This document shows, in pieces, positions 34,154 to 46,080 of a DNA stretch of 64,000 nt. Every line of letters starts with the position of its first letter. Position 1 is the first letter of the stretch. The stretch is taken from positions 1 to 64,000 of the forward strand of contig JAAEAF010003840.1 of NCBI GenBank assembly GCA_011037195.1, in the 5' to 3' direction. Made by a program: the position numbers and the translations under genes. This DNA is from Triatoma infestans. Lineage: Eukaryota; Arthropoda; Insecta; Hemiptera; Reduviidae. Below the pieces are notes generated by a model that was not told the DNA's origin, did not search any database, and saw nothing but the letters and a program-made list of their open reading frames with translations.

Positions 34154-35106
34154 TCTGGTATGAAAAACACTGACACAACTTTCTGTTACTCCAGTTTTCA
34201 AAATTGTAATTGACAAAATTTTATAGTTAGTGTACCAAATTTAATGAATTCCTCGGAGTTGGTCGAAATTCGTCGAAAACTAAAAAAAAAAAACTGTTCA
34301 GTAAAAGCGCACTTCCGGTTTACTAATTTTCTTAAAACTCGGAATTTTGGCTATCTATTTATTTCTAATTAATTTTTTTTGGATGGTAGAATTGTGTAAT
34401 CAACTATGACAGCCCTTTAGAGAAAAAAACATAACCCCATCTCTCCCCCAAAAGCTTTTTTAAATGACAGTACCAGGAGAAATTTTGCTAATAAAAGTTG
34501 GAGCTCTTTATTTGTGTAGTTCACATTCCTAGTTTATAAGAAAATTGTTGGAACAGTTTACGAGAAAATACCAGAAAACTGACAAAATACATTTCAGTAA
34601 AAAACGCACTTCCGGTGATTCTTTTTTTTTTTTAACTCAGAAATTTCAACAACAATTTAATTTTAATTAATATTATTTAGATGACAGATTGTATAGTAGT
34701 AAACGGAAATAGCACTTTAGAGGGAAAAATTTAACTTCTCTCTCTTCACCCAAAAGTGCCCTCAAATGAATTTTCCCAGGGAAATGTTTTATATAAAAGT
34801 TGTAGATTTTTGTATGCGTAGTTGATATACCAAGTTTGAAGGAAATCGTTGGAGCCCTTTTTTAAGAAAATTGCAAGAAAGTGAAAAAAAAAAAACTCGT
34901 TCAGTAAAGTGATACTTCCGGTTGAGGAATTCTGGCATATGACGTATTGTCGAATCTCATGGTGACACCTAAATTGAATATCAAGTTTGGACTTTCTGGG
35001 ATTTTTCGTTTTTGAGCTATGTTGTTCACATGCATACATACATTCTCATAGACAAGACCATTTTCAAAAAACCACTTTTTTGGACGTCCTCTTTAGAGGA
35101 GAAAGT
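34154..35106 (-). mobile_element. family A element with about 2.4 monomers
   Basis: Starts TCTGGTATGAAAAACAC and ends AGAGGAGAAAGTAAAAA. Three monomer starts (CTTCCGGT...) occur near 34317, 34612 and 34920. The outer hairpin and part of the end are lost by a small deletion near 35090. Confidence 0.7.
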
Positions 35107-35844
35107 AAAAAAGTGACAGATCTAAGGTCTGTATCCATTCCTTTATTATGCTAAAAATTAGTAAAAATAATAGGTCGTATGATTTTTCATTGTATTAGGA
35201 CTCAATTCATTTTTCAAGACACGCTGATATATTTATTAATCTCATAAAAGAACTTTTTACATTGTTTAATTAAACATATTTCCGTCAATAAAATTAAATA
35301 ATCATTAAATTATTTCACCTAATTACGAGTATATCTCTTACTAGGCGATCCTAATTCTGTATTTATTAATATTATATTAGTGAAAGTTTTAAATTAGGTT
35401 TTAAAAATACTAAATTATTATTCTATACTTGTTAACTTATTATTCTACACTTGTTAACTAGGTATCATTGTATGTATACCAGCGTTACGGTGAAGTAACA
35501 TTAACTTCTATATATATATATATATGCATTTAATTTACATGTTAAATTATAAAATTTAATAACACACCATTTAGACACGATAAATATAGAAAGTTTTAAT
35601 TTTGTTTTTGTTTAGAAGTGTTAACTGTATTCTCCCTATTTAAGGCGAGCACACTACTGTGTCATACGTGTTTATATGATTATGTTGTTGATCATTAATG
35701 CAAAAAATATTTACAGTTTACTAAATTTGGTTATAACTTTCTTTAGTACTTATTATTTTAACTACTCTCCTGAAAATTATTCAATAGCTTTTTATTTCCT
35801 GTAGGTTATTTTATTACAACTAAAAAGCATTAGTACGTATTTTA
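35107..35844. other. non-coding stretch, unrecognised
   Basis: AT-rich with (TA)n at 35511-35525; nothing else supported. Confidence 0.4.
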
Positions 35845-35960
35845 GAATCAACTGAATTTGCTCTGTACAAGTCGTATCTTATTACACTGTTTGACAAGAA
35901 CATCCTGATGATGGGCAAAAGCCCGAAACCGGTCGATGACCACAAAAAGAGACATTTTCG
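35845..35960 (+). repeat. family B end with intact-looking hammerhead core
   Basis: Contains CTGAATTTGCTCTGTACAAG, CACTGTTTGACAAGAACATC and the core at 35905-35934, then CGATGACCACAAAAAGAGAC. Truncated right after. Confidence 0.7.
35905..35934 (+). ncRNA. hammerhead-like ribozyme core
   Basis: CTGATGA, one unpaired T, a perfect 4-bp stem II (GGGC, loop AAAA, GCCC), GAAA and self-complementary ACCGGT, then C at the cleavage position. This is the best-preserved of the cores with the ACCGGT type of stem III. It would need two copies pairing through ACCGGT to form stem III. Confidence 0.55.
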
Positions 35961-36235
35961 GAGTTCATTGCTTCTTAACCTCCAATATTCACAATTATTT
36001 TAGCAATAACAACTGTATTTTTTTAGACTTCGAGGACATAGCTAAGAACATATCTTCGATATAAGGTGTGTATGTCTTACAGTGAGATAATGTCTGTTTT
36101 GGCGTGCGAAAATACTGGTAATATCTACTAAACACCTGGCGAACATCATACGGCCAAAGCATATCAGACGACAATTTCTATTGGGGTGGAAACGTTTGGT
36201 TATTAGTAAAATGCGTTTCTTAGAAGCTTTGTTTG

Positions 36236-36421
36236 TGTCATTATGTGGAACCGGAGGTTCCACTAATAACTGCGGTATACCATACTTTTAACTCACTTTG
36301 CTGGTTTAACGCTCTCAAGGTTGGTCTAATGGCTCCACAGTCGCCTTTACTACAACAATTCAGGGTTCGATTCCCCTGAGAGTAAAGAAGGTGCTGGACT
36401 TAGCATTAAGAAAAATTGTGG
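36236..36421 (+). repeat. tRNA-like SINE unit, copy 1
   Basis: Contains GTTGGTCTAATGGCTCC (A-box-like) and GGGTTCGATTCCCCTGAGAG (strong B box), then AAGAAGGTGCTGGACTTAGC. Nearly identical to 36779-36967. This copy continues into a body that ends near 36560. Confidence 0.75.
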
Positions 36422-36639
36422 AACCGCAGTTAGTAGCGGACCTTAGTAGTGTAGGCCAGAACGATGGGAACAGCGGCGTGCCTACCAACAAAAATCGGCT
36501 TCTGACAAGCCTGTGCCCTTCATGCGCAGTTACGCTAAAAGGTGCTGTGTAATGCACTGCTTAAATACTGTAGCAGCATCCATGAGAATCGAAGCAAGGC
36601 TCGTCGTCCTCAATATAACCTTAATCCAAATTTATTTAT

Positions 36640-37130
36640 TCGTCAGAGACATTTTCCGTGGTAGCCTGCTTCATTTTGTAGTCATCGACCGGTTTCGGGC
36701 GTTCGCCCATCTTCAGGATGCGTTTTTCAGACAGTGTGCCAACACAGACTCGTACAGAGACTTAGTTTCACACTTTGTTTGTGTCATTATGTGGAACCCG
36801 AGGTTCCACTAATAACTGCGGTATACCATACTTTTAACTCACTTTGCTGGTTTAACGCTCTCAAGGTTGGTCTAATAGCTCCACAGTCGCTTTTACTACA
36901 ACAATTCAGGGTTCGATTCCCCTGAGAGTAAAGAAGGTGCTGGACTTAGCATTAAGAAAAATTGTGGAAACTAAGTCTCTGTACGAGTCTGTGTTGGCAC
37001 ACTGTCTGAAAAACGTATCCTGAAGATGGGCGAACGCCCGAAACCGGTCGATGACCACAAAATGAAGCAGGCTACCACGAAAAATGTCTCTGATGCTTTC
37101 CAGCTCTGCGGAACCAACCACCACAACAAT
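36640..37130. mobile_element. family B inverted pair around a second SINE unit
   Basis: Left arm (about 36640-36775) and right arm (36968-37130) are near-perfect inverted copies of the family B end. Each has a hammerhead-like core: minus strand about 36688-36717, plus strand 37020-37049 (CTGAAGA, stem GGGC/GCCC, GAAACCGGTC). Between them sits the second, almost identical tRNA-like unit (36779-36967). The sequence GTGGAAC...GGTTCCACTAATAACTGC precedes both tRNA-like units. Confidence 0.7.
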
Positions 37131-40100
37131 TATTTATTCGTAATTGGTTAGACATATTTACTATAACCCTCAAGCTTAGTTCTCGCCAAAAGATGATGTG
37201 AAGATCATTTTATTGACGATGATAATCGTAAAATGGCTTTTGATGGTTGCAGAAATCGTGTTCCTGGGAGGACAAAATGAACTATATTTCAGTTGAGCGA
37301 TTGTTACGATGGTAAATGGCTCCATTTGATGACAATAGAGGAAAAGTGCCACTTTTACACTTCGAGTTCTTCTCTTTTGCCCACTGAACAGCACAATCGT
37401 GTGTGTGGCAATTGAACGGTTGTAAAAGAACTTTACTAACGTGTAAATTTTATATTTATCATCCACGATAGTTAAAACTATTAAAAGTACAAACTTTAGC
37501 CGCTGATTTTAATGGAATAATTGTCACATTGTTAACAAGCGCAAGAAAAAGATTGTTGACTTTGTAAACAATACGATTACTTTTCTGAACATTTTTTTTT
37601 TCTTTGCGAGTGTATTGTGTCGTGTGTTCTATAATTGTAAGAAGTAAATCATGAATAGAAGGAAGAAGAAAATTACACTAATTTAAACAACAACTTCAAA
37701 AATTTAACGTTAGCTTAATTTTTTAGACATTTTAGAGCTACTTCCCCATTGTGTCTCTCGAATATCTAATCTAAAAAACAAAAAAAGTCACTATAATATC
37801 TTAAAACATTACAAAAAGCATTCTTTTTTTTATAACTGCAATTAAAAATCATTCAATTAAGATAATGTTCCTAAATGTTAATCAATAATTAGTCGGATCA
37901 TATTTCTCCATTATATAGTTCACTTGTTTACCTTTAATTAAGATTTCCCCCCCTACAACCGTTCCTCAATACATCTGACCTACAATATTTCCTCAAATAG
38001 CTTGGCGCGTGTTTTTTGTTTCGATGTTGTATCCTTAACTAAAAGTGCGCTTCCTGTGATTAAAATTGAAAAAGTTATTTCTATACTTCCTTTTCATTAG
38101 AACGTAATATATATCCTCTAAACTGAACAAGTCTGCAACACGCAAAGATGAAAATATTATTTTCTTATCTTTATGAATTTAGTTTTATAGGCCAAGAGAT
38201 TCATTACCTTTTTAGTTAATACGAATGTAGTTTTTATTGCTTAATTTAATGGTTTTCTTTGAATTATTATTATTATCTAATAAAAACACATGTTACTTAC
38301 TGTTAATTAAAAAAAAAAATATTATTTTATTAAACCGGCTCCATATTATTTCTCTCCAAAAAAAATGGATCATTGCTAAATTTCTTGCCAATGGAAAAAT
38401 TTTAAAGTTTCATTAGCTAGAAAAAAATAAATAGCAATAATCTATAATTTTATGATTTATTACTTCGTTATTGTTGTACTTTGCTTAGTACCAAAAGCAA
38501 AATTAATTATATAGCTGCGGAATTGTATTTGCTTCATGGACTTGTTATTTAAATAAACTGATATTCTAAGTTTTAGAAATCATCGGGCCAAAACGCTTTA
38601 GGCGGCAGTCAGAATCTTCCAGATTATAGGTAGCATTCAATTCCATGAACAATTGAGGAATTAGGATTGAGAAGTTGGGGAATTTTAAATAAGGGTATTC
38701 ACGCAGTTACTGCATAATCAAGGAATTTGGAAAGGGGTTTATAATGCTGTACTGCATAATCAAGTGCTGGTGGTAGATGATGCCAAGCCGCGAGGTAATT
38801 CTTTATTTTACTAGCGATGATCTAGTTAGTAGGAGGGTTCATTCTGGAAGGATGGACAAAAATCATGTGCTTAGCTGGGACAGTTTTAAATTACAGATAC
38901 AATCTTTTTTTACTGGTGTATTTCATCTTTAGATGCTAGTGAGCTATATTCCGAATCAAATTACTCTATTAAAATGAAAAGAATAGTAATGCAGCTTCGA
39001 CTTAGGCAGTAATGAAGTCATAAAGTTGTTTCTAGCCTCTGGTATGTGTAATGAAATTTTACTCTGTTTTTGTTTTGTGTTATTTTTGCTGTAATACCCT
39101 CTGATGCGGAATAAACTTTCGAAACAATGGCATTGCAGTGATTTTCCCTAAGACCAATTTTCTCTGGAAACATTTATATAATTTTGTTGAAATTTTCATA
39201 AAAAGAAAGAATTCTTTGTTAGATTAATTGCTTCTTTAAATATCTCAGCTGGATCATCTGGTCTAATAAAGAGTATTATTAATCTAAAACTTGGTGTTTT
39301 GAGTTCTATTGTTAAAGTTTTCTTCGTATTTTTCGATTAGTTTCTTTTTTCTAATTAAAAACAATCAAACTAGGCCTCTTTTCATGACTGTGAACTCTTG
39401 TATAGCCTTCTGGTCAAGTAGCAAGCAATTTAGTTATCTATAATTGAAATGGAATTAAATTACACTGATTGGAAACAGTCTTGCGGAAATTAATCATATT
39501 TGGTGTAGATATTCTAAGCATATAATCACATAGCACATACATATTGTTATAGATATATATAACTAATTTCCTTAAATATATCAAACTGTTCTTTTTTCCT
39601 TCTTAATTTATAAAATTTAAAAAAAAATGTTACCTTATTTAATTAATTTATACTGATCTGTCAGTGATTTTCGGTATTATAAAAAAACTGTAATATAATT
39701 AGACTTTTTTTTTCTTCTCACTGCAAAGTGAACGCTTAAATATTTGATACTAATTGGCGACTTTAGTATTGACTTGACTGTATAATTTAATAGGTCTTAC
39801 TAGGGAAAAACCTCAGACTGGCTCGCCGATATTTATTGATGTTTCCTGAATATTGATCGTTTTTGACTTCTTTGAAAACAACTTCTTTTTTTTTTATTAT
39901 TAAAATCTATTTAATCAAACTAGCTTTATTTTTACTTTCTTTTCATTTATGTTACAAAACAGCTATATAATAGCTCCCTAATAAAACCATGGTTTTTACC
40001 AGTGACTTAGGGGAATATCCCCTTCATAGTTGCCTTTCTGTATTTTTTAATTTATTATTAGCAGAATTATTCAAATATTAGTTAGGAGAGCTTTAATATT

Positions 40101-40729
40101 ATATTTTTAAAACGAGATATTTTTTTTTTCTCTAATAATTAGTAAATATAATTTTAAAAAAAGGTAAGAATTTTTTTTTTGAGCTGGTCCAAAATAATTG
40201 TTACACCTTTCAGTCCTTTCTCGCTTTTAAAATTCTGGTTCCAATTGTCTGGGGGCTCCAATAGTGCTGATCCATTATTAGAAATCCTATAAAATAGAAT
40301 AAAATTAGAATATCCTAGAGTTGTATTAATGCGCTAGTCCGTTAATGGGATCTAGGGACAAAATTATGGCAGTGGAATGGTATACGCTGAACCCAAAATG
40401 CTTCCAACAAAAATCGCCTTCTAGACGGCCTTATAAACTATTGGGTCAAAAGTTTTTTCCATTTTTTTGTTTATGCCCTTAATTTGGACGTTTGCAATGC
40501 TTAGCGGGTTAGGTCTCCAAAGAGACTAAAATCGTAATGCAGTGTAAGGGCACTTTATATAACCCTTAAATTTTGACTAAATATGGAAACCTCACTTTGG
40601 TTTGAGATATATCAAACAGTTGTATTCCTTAAAACAGTGCTCCTTGTAATTCCTTAACACAATACTTGTAGAATTGCAAAACGACAATTGTATATTTCGC
40701 AAAATAAGAGGGAAATCCTATTATGGAAC
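37131..40729. other. long non-coding stretch
   Basis: Mostly AT-rich, without recognisable genes. A 96-residue minus-strand frame (37176-37466) has above-average G+C but no motif. A weak hammerhead-like remnant (CTGATGCGGAA...TTTCGAAACAATGG) is at about 39098-39135. A degraded SINE body fragment (CAACAAAAATCGCCTTCTAG) is at about 40408-40430. Confidence 0.4.
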
Positions 40730-41294
40730 TGTGGAGGGGAGATAATGTGATGGATGCTAGAAATTATATTTATAAATATTATTTAGAAAAGTCATATTTG
40801 AAGGAAAAGTGTAATAAGTTGGTGGCTGGAAAGGGTCGGAAACTGGTGCAAGACAACCGTTACAAGAGAGGGCGGAGAACTCAGCCACTACTGCCTTTTA
40901 ACCCCTTCTAGAAATTAAGTATAAAGGACAGGTTTTACCAAGAGAAGCACCATTTTCTCCAGTCGTCTTACAACATTCAACTAGTATTCATTCTAGAGAG
41001 AACATCAGTGCAAGTTATAAGTGTGAATAACTGAGTTAAAATTAGTCTAGCTAAATATCTAATCTAAGTTTATATATATCTAAGTCCATATATTTAAATA
41101 TTTATTCTAAGCTTTTTAAATTCATTATCATTAACTTGTATTTGTTATTTTAAGTGAATATATTTATTGTAAACAGTGGTGACTTCTTAGTGATATCTTA
41201 ATAATACTTCTCTCTTCTTTTAAACATATACCTCACACACAAGCCCTTTTAAAATCGTTCGAGCCACACTACAAATCTCACCAATAACATTACA
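40730..41294 (-). mobile_element. solo LTR, 565 bp, TSD GAAC
   Basis: Read on the - strand it starts TGTAATGTTATTGGTGAG, has GGGCTTGTGTGTGAGG near the start, and ends CTCCCCTCCACA. GAAC flanks it at 40726-40729 and 41295-41298. The head matches the LTR family at 26508 and 56926, but the 3' half differs. It belongs to a related subfamily. A 62-codon frame inside (40723-40911) is not considered a gene. Confidence 0.75.
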
Positions 41295-41298
41295 GAAC

Positions 41299-43028
41299 TG
41301 ATTATCCTATCAGACTGCAATCGTTTTTAATGTTGATCCGAAATATGAGCGAATATTACAGAAATATAGCAAGTTTAAACCTTTCAAGGTTGAGACTTGT
41401 TAACTCATCAAATTTTATCAGGTGACTGATAATTCACTCTTCAAAAAAATTGATTTTTGCGACTGATTATTGATTAAGCCCTCAGATGATCGACTTTTAT
41501 TCAGTTTTCCTACAGCTTCTAGGTGGGAGATTCGCTGTCGTAGTTGAAGCTCCAATACCTTGTAATGGGCGTGTCAGGGGTGGGTAATGCATAGTTGATA
41601 TTCGCCTGGAGACCCAAAGGTGGCGTTTGCTGCGCCTGCTAATAGAACTATGTTCAGGTTATGTGATGAAGAGAATTTGATGGTTGTTGGTTCTATTTCT
41701 TCTGAACCTTCGTGTATAATTCTAGAATATACTGTCTTAAATTTAGGAATAGGTTTATAAAAATGTAGAAATAATGCACTAGAAATTCCCTAACCCCCCC
41801 CCCCCCTTCTTTGTCTAACATAATTTGGAAATGAAGTAGCTAAGATTGTATCTAAACTGCATGAATAATTTCTAAATTCTGTAATAAATTTAATCTTCAA
41901 TTTTTTTTTTTTATGATGAATCATTAATTTCGTAAAAACTAAGAGTGACATAAATGATGAAAAAAAATGTTCCATATGCAAACAACTGAACTGTTAAATA
42001 AATTTGAAAATAATTTACGATTAATCTTTAAAATTGTTGTAATAAGTATAGTTGTATTTAATTAGTAAATCTGTACGTAATCTCACTCTTCATTTACGTA
42101 AATAGATGGGAGTTATTTCCCATATTTTGAACGTAGTAATATCTTTTTGCATAGAATAATAAATTAGCATAAATTTTGCAATAGTATCTTTTTGCGAGTG
42201 TTTTTAAAAACACGTCATTAAGTTCTCTTTTATAAAGGTATATGTTTATAATTTATATATATAGTTTATTTTAGAAACACTTGAATTAAAAAAGAATGAC
42301 GCAAATATATGAGAATTTTATTATCATCATTTTTTTTATATCAGAATTTTTACGTTACGTGTTTGGACAAAAACAAATTTGGTCTGAAATTATCAGCAAT
42401 TTTTTTTTTTTTTTATTAATCCCTACAAATTAAAATGGGCAATTTGTTTTCCACCTTTTAGAATATGCTCATAAAGATGCCCCCCAAAAAAATGTAATAG
42501 CGAAGGCGGGAAATACATATTGGTTCTCTGCATATAAGACAGGTAGAATATAATTATTGTAATCCAGAAGTGAACGCTTTCATCAACTCTGAAGAACTCT
42601 GCAGGTCTAATATCGTAAATTCTTCAGAATTTTAGGTTTATATAATTTGCTGTTAATATTCCAAGTATATAGAAACTCGTTACATTTGTTTATAGAAACT
42701 CGAATCAACTCCAAAAACCCCAGAAACCATTCTGTAAACTCACGCTTTTTGTTAATCGATATTCTTCAAATTTAGGAGTCTAGCAATGGGCTGGCTTCTG
42801 ATTTTTCTTTCATATTATATAATTGGTAGAACCAATCATTGTAATAAAGTAGTACTCTAGAGAAAAGCTTAACTTTGTTGTTATTCACATAGAACGCTCT
42901 CTATTTTCCTAGAAATGTTGCTGATTATCTTAACAATGTTAAGGGATTGTCTAGGATTTTATCCGTCAATGCATGACTGTTTTTGTTGCTTCTGAGTGGT
43001 TTATGAATTATGAACAAATATATATGTA
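41299..43028. other. non-coding stretch, unrecognised
   Basis: About 41510-41680 has higher G+C but no supported frame. A C run is at 41794-41806. The rest is AT-rich. Confidence 0.4.
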
Positions 43029-44503
43029 CGGGTGACCAGAGTTATATGCTCCACCCACTTTTTTTTTAAACGGCGGGAAATTTCGAAAAAATAGAAAACA
43101 CGTATTTAATCATTTTTAGTCTAGTTTATTTTCAGTGATTGATCCATTTTTTTATACCCCAATATCCCGAGATACAGCATCCAACTTTTTTTTTCCAAAT
43201 GGAACATTATATTTTTTTTGGCATATTTTTATAGTACTTGAGCCTCTAAAAAAAAAAAAAAAAAAAAAAAATTTAAAATCGGTTAGGTTTTTGAAAAGTT
43301 ATGGTAATTTAAAACATGAAAAACAAATTTCAGTTTAATGTCAAAATTACCTTATTTTTTTTTTAAAGAAGCTGTTCAAACTGGGCACCATGAACGGATA
43401 GGCAAGCCAAAGCTCTGGACTCCCACGCTCTGTTTGTAGCAGCACTTATGGTGGCAAAGTCAATATCTAGGCAGGCCAGAGTTATTCGACGTTCCAGATC
43501 TTCGACTGAAGCCACGGGATTGAGGTTACTGTACACTTTATTTTTTACATATCCCTACAAAAAATAGTCCATTGGGGTTAAGTCCGGAGATCGAGCTGGC
43601 CATTGGATCGGACCATGAGTTCCTAACCACTTTTCATGGAAATTTCTGTCCAGGTAACGTCCAGGTAACCATCTTGTTAAAAATACATATCTAGCCGACG
43701 TTTTAGAGGAACATCTTCAAGCAGAACTGGCAAAATGTCTCTTAAAAAAGTTAGATACCTTTCACCAGTTAAGTTCTCTCTGTAGAAGTTTGGGCCTATT
43801 AGTTGGTTTCCTAAAACTCCACACCAAACGTTTGTAGAAAAAAACAACCTGATGGCGTGTGGCGAAGGTAACTTGTGGATTTTCTTCTGCCCATATTCTA
43901 AAGTTCCAACGATTAAGAAGGCCATTGTTGGTAAACTTTGATTCATCAGTCCATAAAATTGTGCATTTTTTGTCCATTTTTTGTGGGGATATCTACAAAA
44001 TGAAGTGTATAGTAACCTTAATCCCGTGGCTTCAGTCGAAGATCTGGAACGTCAAATAACTCTAGCCTGACTAGATGTTGACTTTGCCACCTAAGTGCTG
44101 CTGCAAACAGAGCGTGGGAGTCCAGAGCTTTGGCTTGCCTATCCGTCGATGGTGCCCAGTTTGAACAGCTTCTTTAAAAAAAAAATAAGGTAATTTTGAC
44201 ATTAAACTGAAATTTGTTTTTCATATTTTAAATTATCATAACTTTTGAAAAACCTAACCGATTTAAATTTTTTTTTTTTTTAGGAGCTCAAGCACTATAA
44301 AAATATGCAAAAAAAAATATAATGTTCCATTTGAAAAAAAAAAGTTGGATGCTGTATCTCGGGATATTGGGGTATAAAAAAATGGTTCAATCACTGAAAA
44401 TAAACTAGACTAAAAATGATTAAATACGTGTTTTCTATTTTTTCGAAATTTCCCGCCGTTTAAAAAAAAAGTTGGTGGAGCATATAACTCTGGTCACCCT
44501 GGA
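43029..44503 (-). mobile_element. palindromic mariner/Tc1-type element with broken transposase
   Basis: The ends (GGGTGACCAGAGTTATATGC and its complement) lie next to TA. Inverted arms of about 490-540 bp (from 43029, and 44003-44503) both contain the transposase 3' coding end. On the - strand the central part reads WTDESKFTNNG (first catalytic Asp), RIWAEENP, a QDG after a stop (second Asp) and, in another frame, ARSPDLTPMDYF (third Asp). The N-terminal DNA-binding part is absent and replaced by the inverted copy of the 3' end. An 11-bp duplication (GTTACCTGGAC twice) lies at a frame break. The copy is inactive. Confidence 0.8.
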
Positions 44504-44509
44504 TATATA

Positions 44510-45339
44510 TCGGTAAAAACTTTTTTGCCATCTCAGAGGACCTTTAACATGTATTTTTTAGTAAAACCACAATTTGGAAAATTTGACACCGTCCAGTATT
44601 TTCCTCTTAACCAATTAAAGAAAGTACAAAATATAAAACAAGCTATTAGCTTACAAATGTGTAGATTAACATTTATTTACAGTATTGCTTATAAATACAG
44701 ACTAAAAATAGTTCTTAGACACACATACACACTTGTAACACTGAACTAAATATTAAACTGCCAGGAAAAGTGGGGAATCTAGATTTTGCTTACGCTCGTA
44801 AATGATGAATAAGAGGCGTTTTATTTTATAATCATGTCTAAATATGGGAAACAGATACAGGCAGTGTTCTTTCAACTACGCATGAATATACGTATATTTG
44901 TATTGAATGAAGGAGTGTGTGTATAAGTTTGTAATAGATGAAGAAATTTTTAGAATTGTAAACAGCAGGCATGTTTTAAAATTAGAGACGGCACTTTTAA
45001 TGTTGATACTAAATTCTGTTCCAATAAATTAATTTTACAATAAATAAATAAATTATTGTCCAACAGTTTTAAGTTTTTTCAAAATGTAAATATTTTGTAA
45101 TAACATCCCTCTATGCCTGGATTAATTGTATGTATTGCGGGCTGAGCATATCAATAGCCCTCGAAATAAATGATTTTTTTATCCCAGCTACACTGGTATT
45201 GCTATTAAAATATGTGCATCTGTCGCTGTAAATACTATGAAGTGTTTTTATTGCGAGACTTTGTTTCATTAATACAATTTATTTACCATTTATTTTTTGT
45301 TAACGCTTCTTTTTTTTTTTTTTTTTTACTTTTTCTAAG
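44510..45339. other. non-coding; family A fragment at the start
   Basis: About 44520-44620 resembles the family A start reversed (AGAGGACCTTTAACATG, GGAAAATTTGACACCG). Remainder AT-rich and unrecognised. Confidence 0.35.
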
Positions 45340-45381
45340 AAATACAGGCACTTGAAAGATCTATTGTGTCCTTGGAGTGTA
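45340..45381 (+). repeat. family H fragment
   Basis: GAAAGATCTATTGTGTCCTT, as at about 1080. Interrupted at 45382 by the element described next. Confidence 0.45.
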
Positions 45382-45829
45382 CAGTGGCAGCGCCCGCTCT
45401 AGGGGCGGGCAACCCGGACATATTTGTCCGGGGATCCAAAATTTAGGGGCGTCATTTTGGCTGTAAGTGGGGGAAAAATATTGATTTTCAATACTCAATT
45501 AATAGAAAATTTCACATATCGATTTTTTTCCTTTGGTGAAAATTTACAGTGCGTAGCATATTTATATTATTTATGTCTAAAAGGTAAAAATATTTACACT
45601 ATTATTGAAAAATTAACGCAGAATTTGTAAAGGACGATGCTTGAACTTGGTTGAACATGCATATACTTCTCTGAAACGAATAGCATTAGCTTGCGAGCAG
45701 AGCGCTATTTTCAGCTTGTGTTTGAACATGCATAGACTTGCTTAAAAAAATGTATATATTCTTAAAGGGCGGCAATTTGCCTTTTTGTCCGGGGCGGCGG
45801 CGTAACTTCTAGAGCGGGCGCTGCCAGTG
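45382..45829. mobile_element. hAT-like non-autonomous element
   Basis: The ends begin CAGTGGCAGCGCCCGCTC. The other end is complementary with one mismatch in about 21 bp. Subterminal GTCCGGGG blocks also face each other. CAGTGGC-type ends are common in hAT elements. The expected 8-bp target duplication is not clear (GGAGTGTA against GGCAGTAT). A 68-codon frame inside has no motif. Confidence 0.6.
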
Positions 45830-45939
45830 GGCAGTATTCCTTTGCTACAGACACTACCATCATCAGCCAATAAGCTGGAAGGAAAAAATTTAAGGGCAAT
45901 GTAGAATTTTTTATTTTTTTATTTGTAAAATGCTTTGTA

Positions 45940-46080
45940 ACCTTTGTACAAACCCTGAAGAACGCAATAAATTTGCTGAAAGGTCGGTGCTTTTTCTGAC
46001 TGAACCTCAACATACATTTTACAATAACAAACATATTATATAGCAGTAACGTAAAGAACATCAAACATAAAGGTTATTGT
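45940..46080 (+). repeat. hammerhead-like core and flank, related to 60.5 kb
   Basis: CCCTGAAGAACGCAATAAATT, then TTGCTGAAAGGTCGG and GACTGAACCTCAACATAC, ACAATAACAAACATATTAT. Same order as at 60468-60600, with mutated core. Confidence 0.5.

Noticed and set aside
36338..36390. Possible genuine tRNA gene (good B box GGTTCGATTCC)
   Set aside because: No acceptor-stem pairing or complete cloverleaf; near-identical second copy and a shared non-tRNA body indicate a SINE.
36513..37124. Frames of 63-99 codons in the 36.5-37.1 kb region
   Set aside because: They read through inverted family B ends and tRNA-like units; mirrored copies give the same peptide by repetition, not by selection.
39098..39135. 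Hammerhead-like core (CTGATGCGG...TTTCGAAACAATGG)
   Set aside because: The G-A after the variable core position is lost and stem II does not pair well; treated as chance or a dead remnant.
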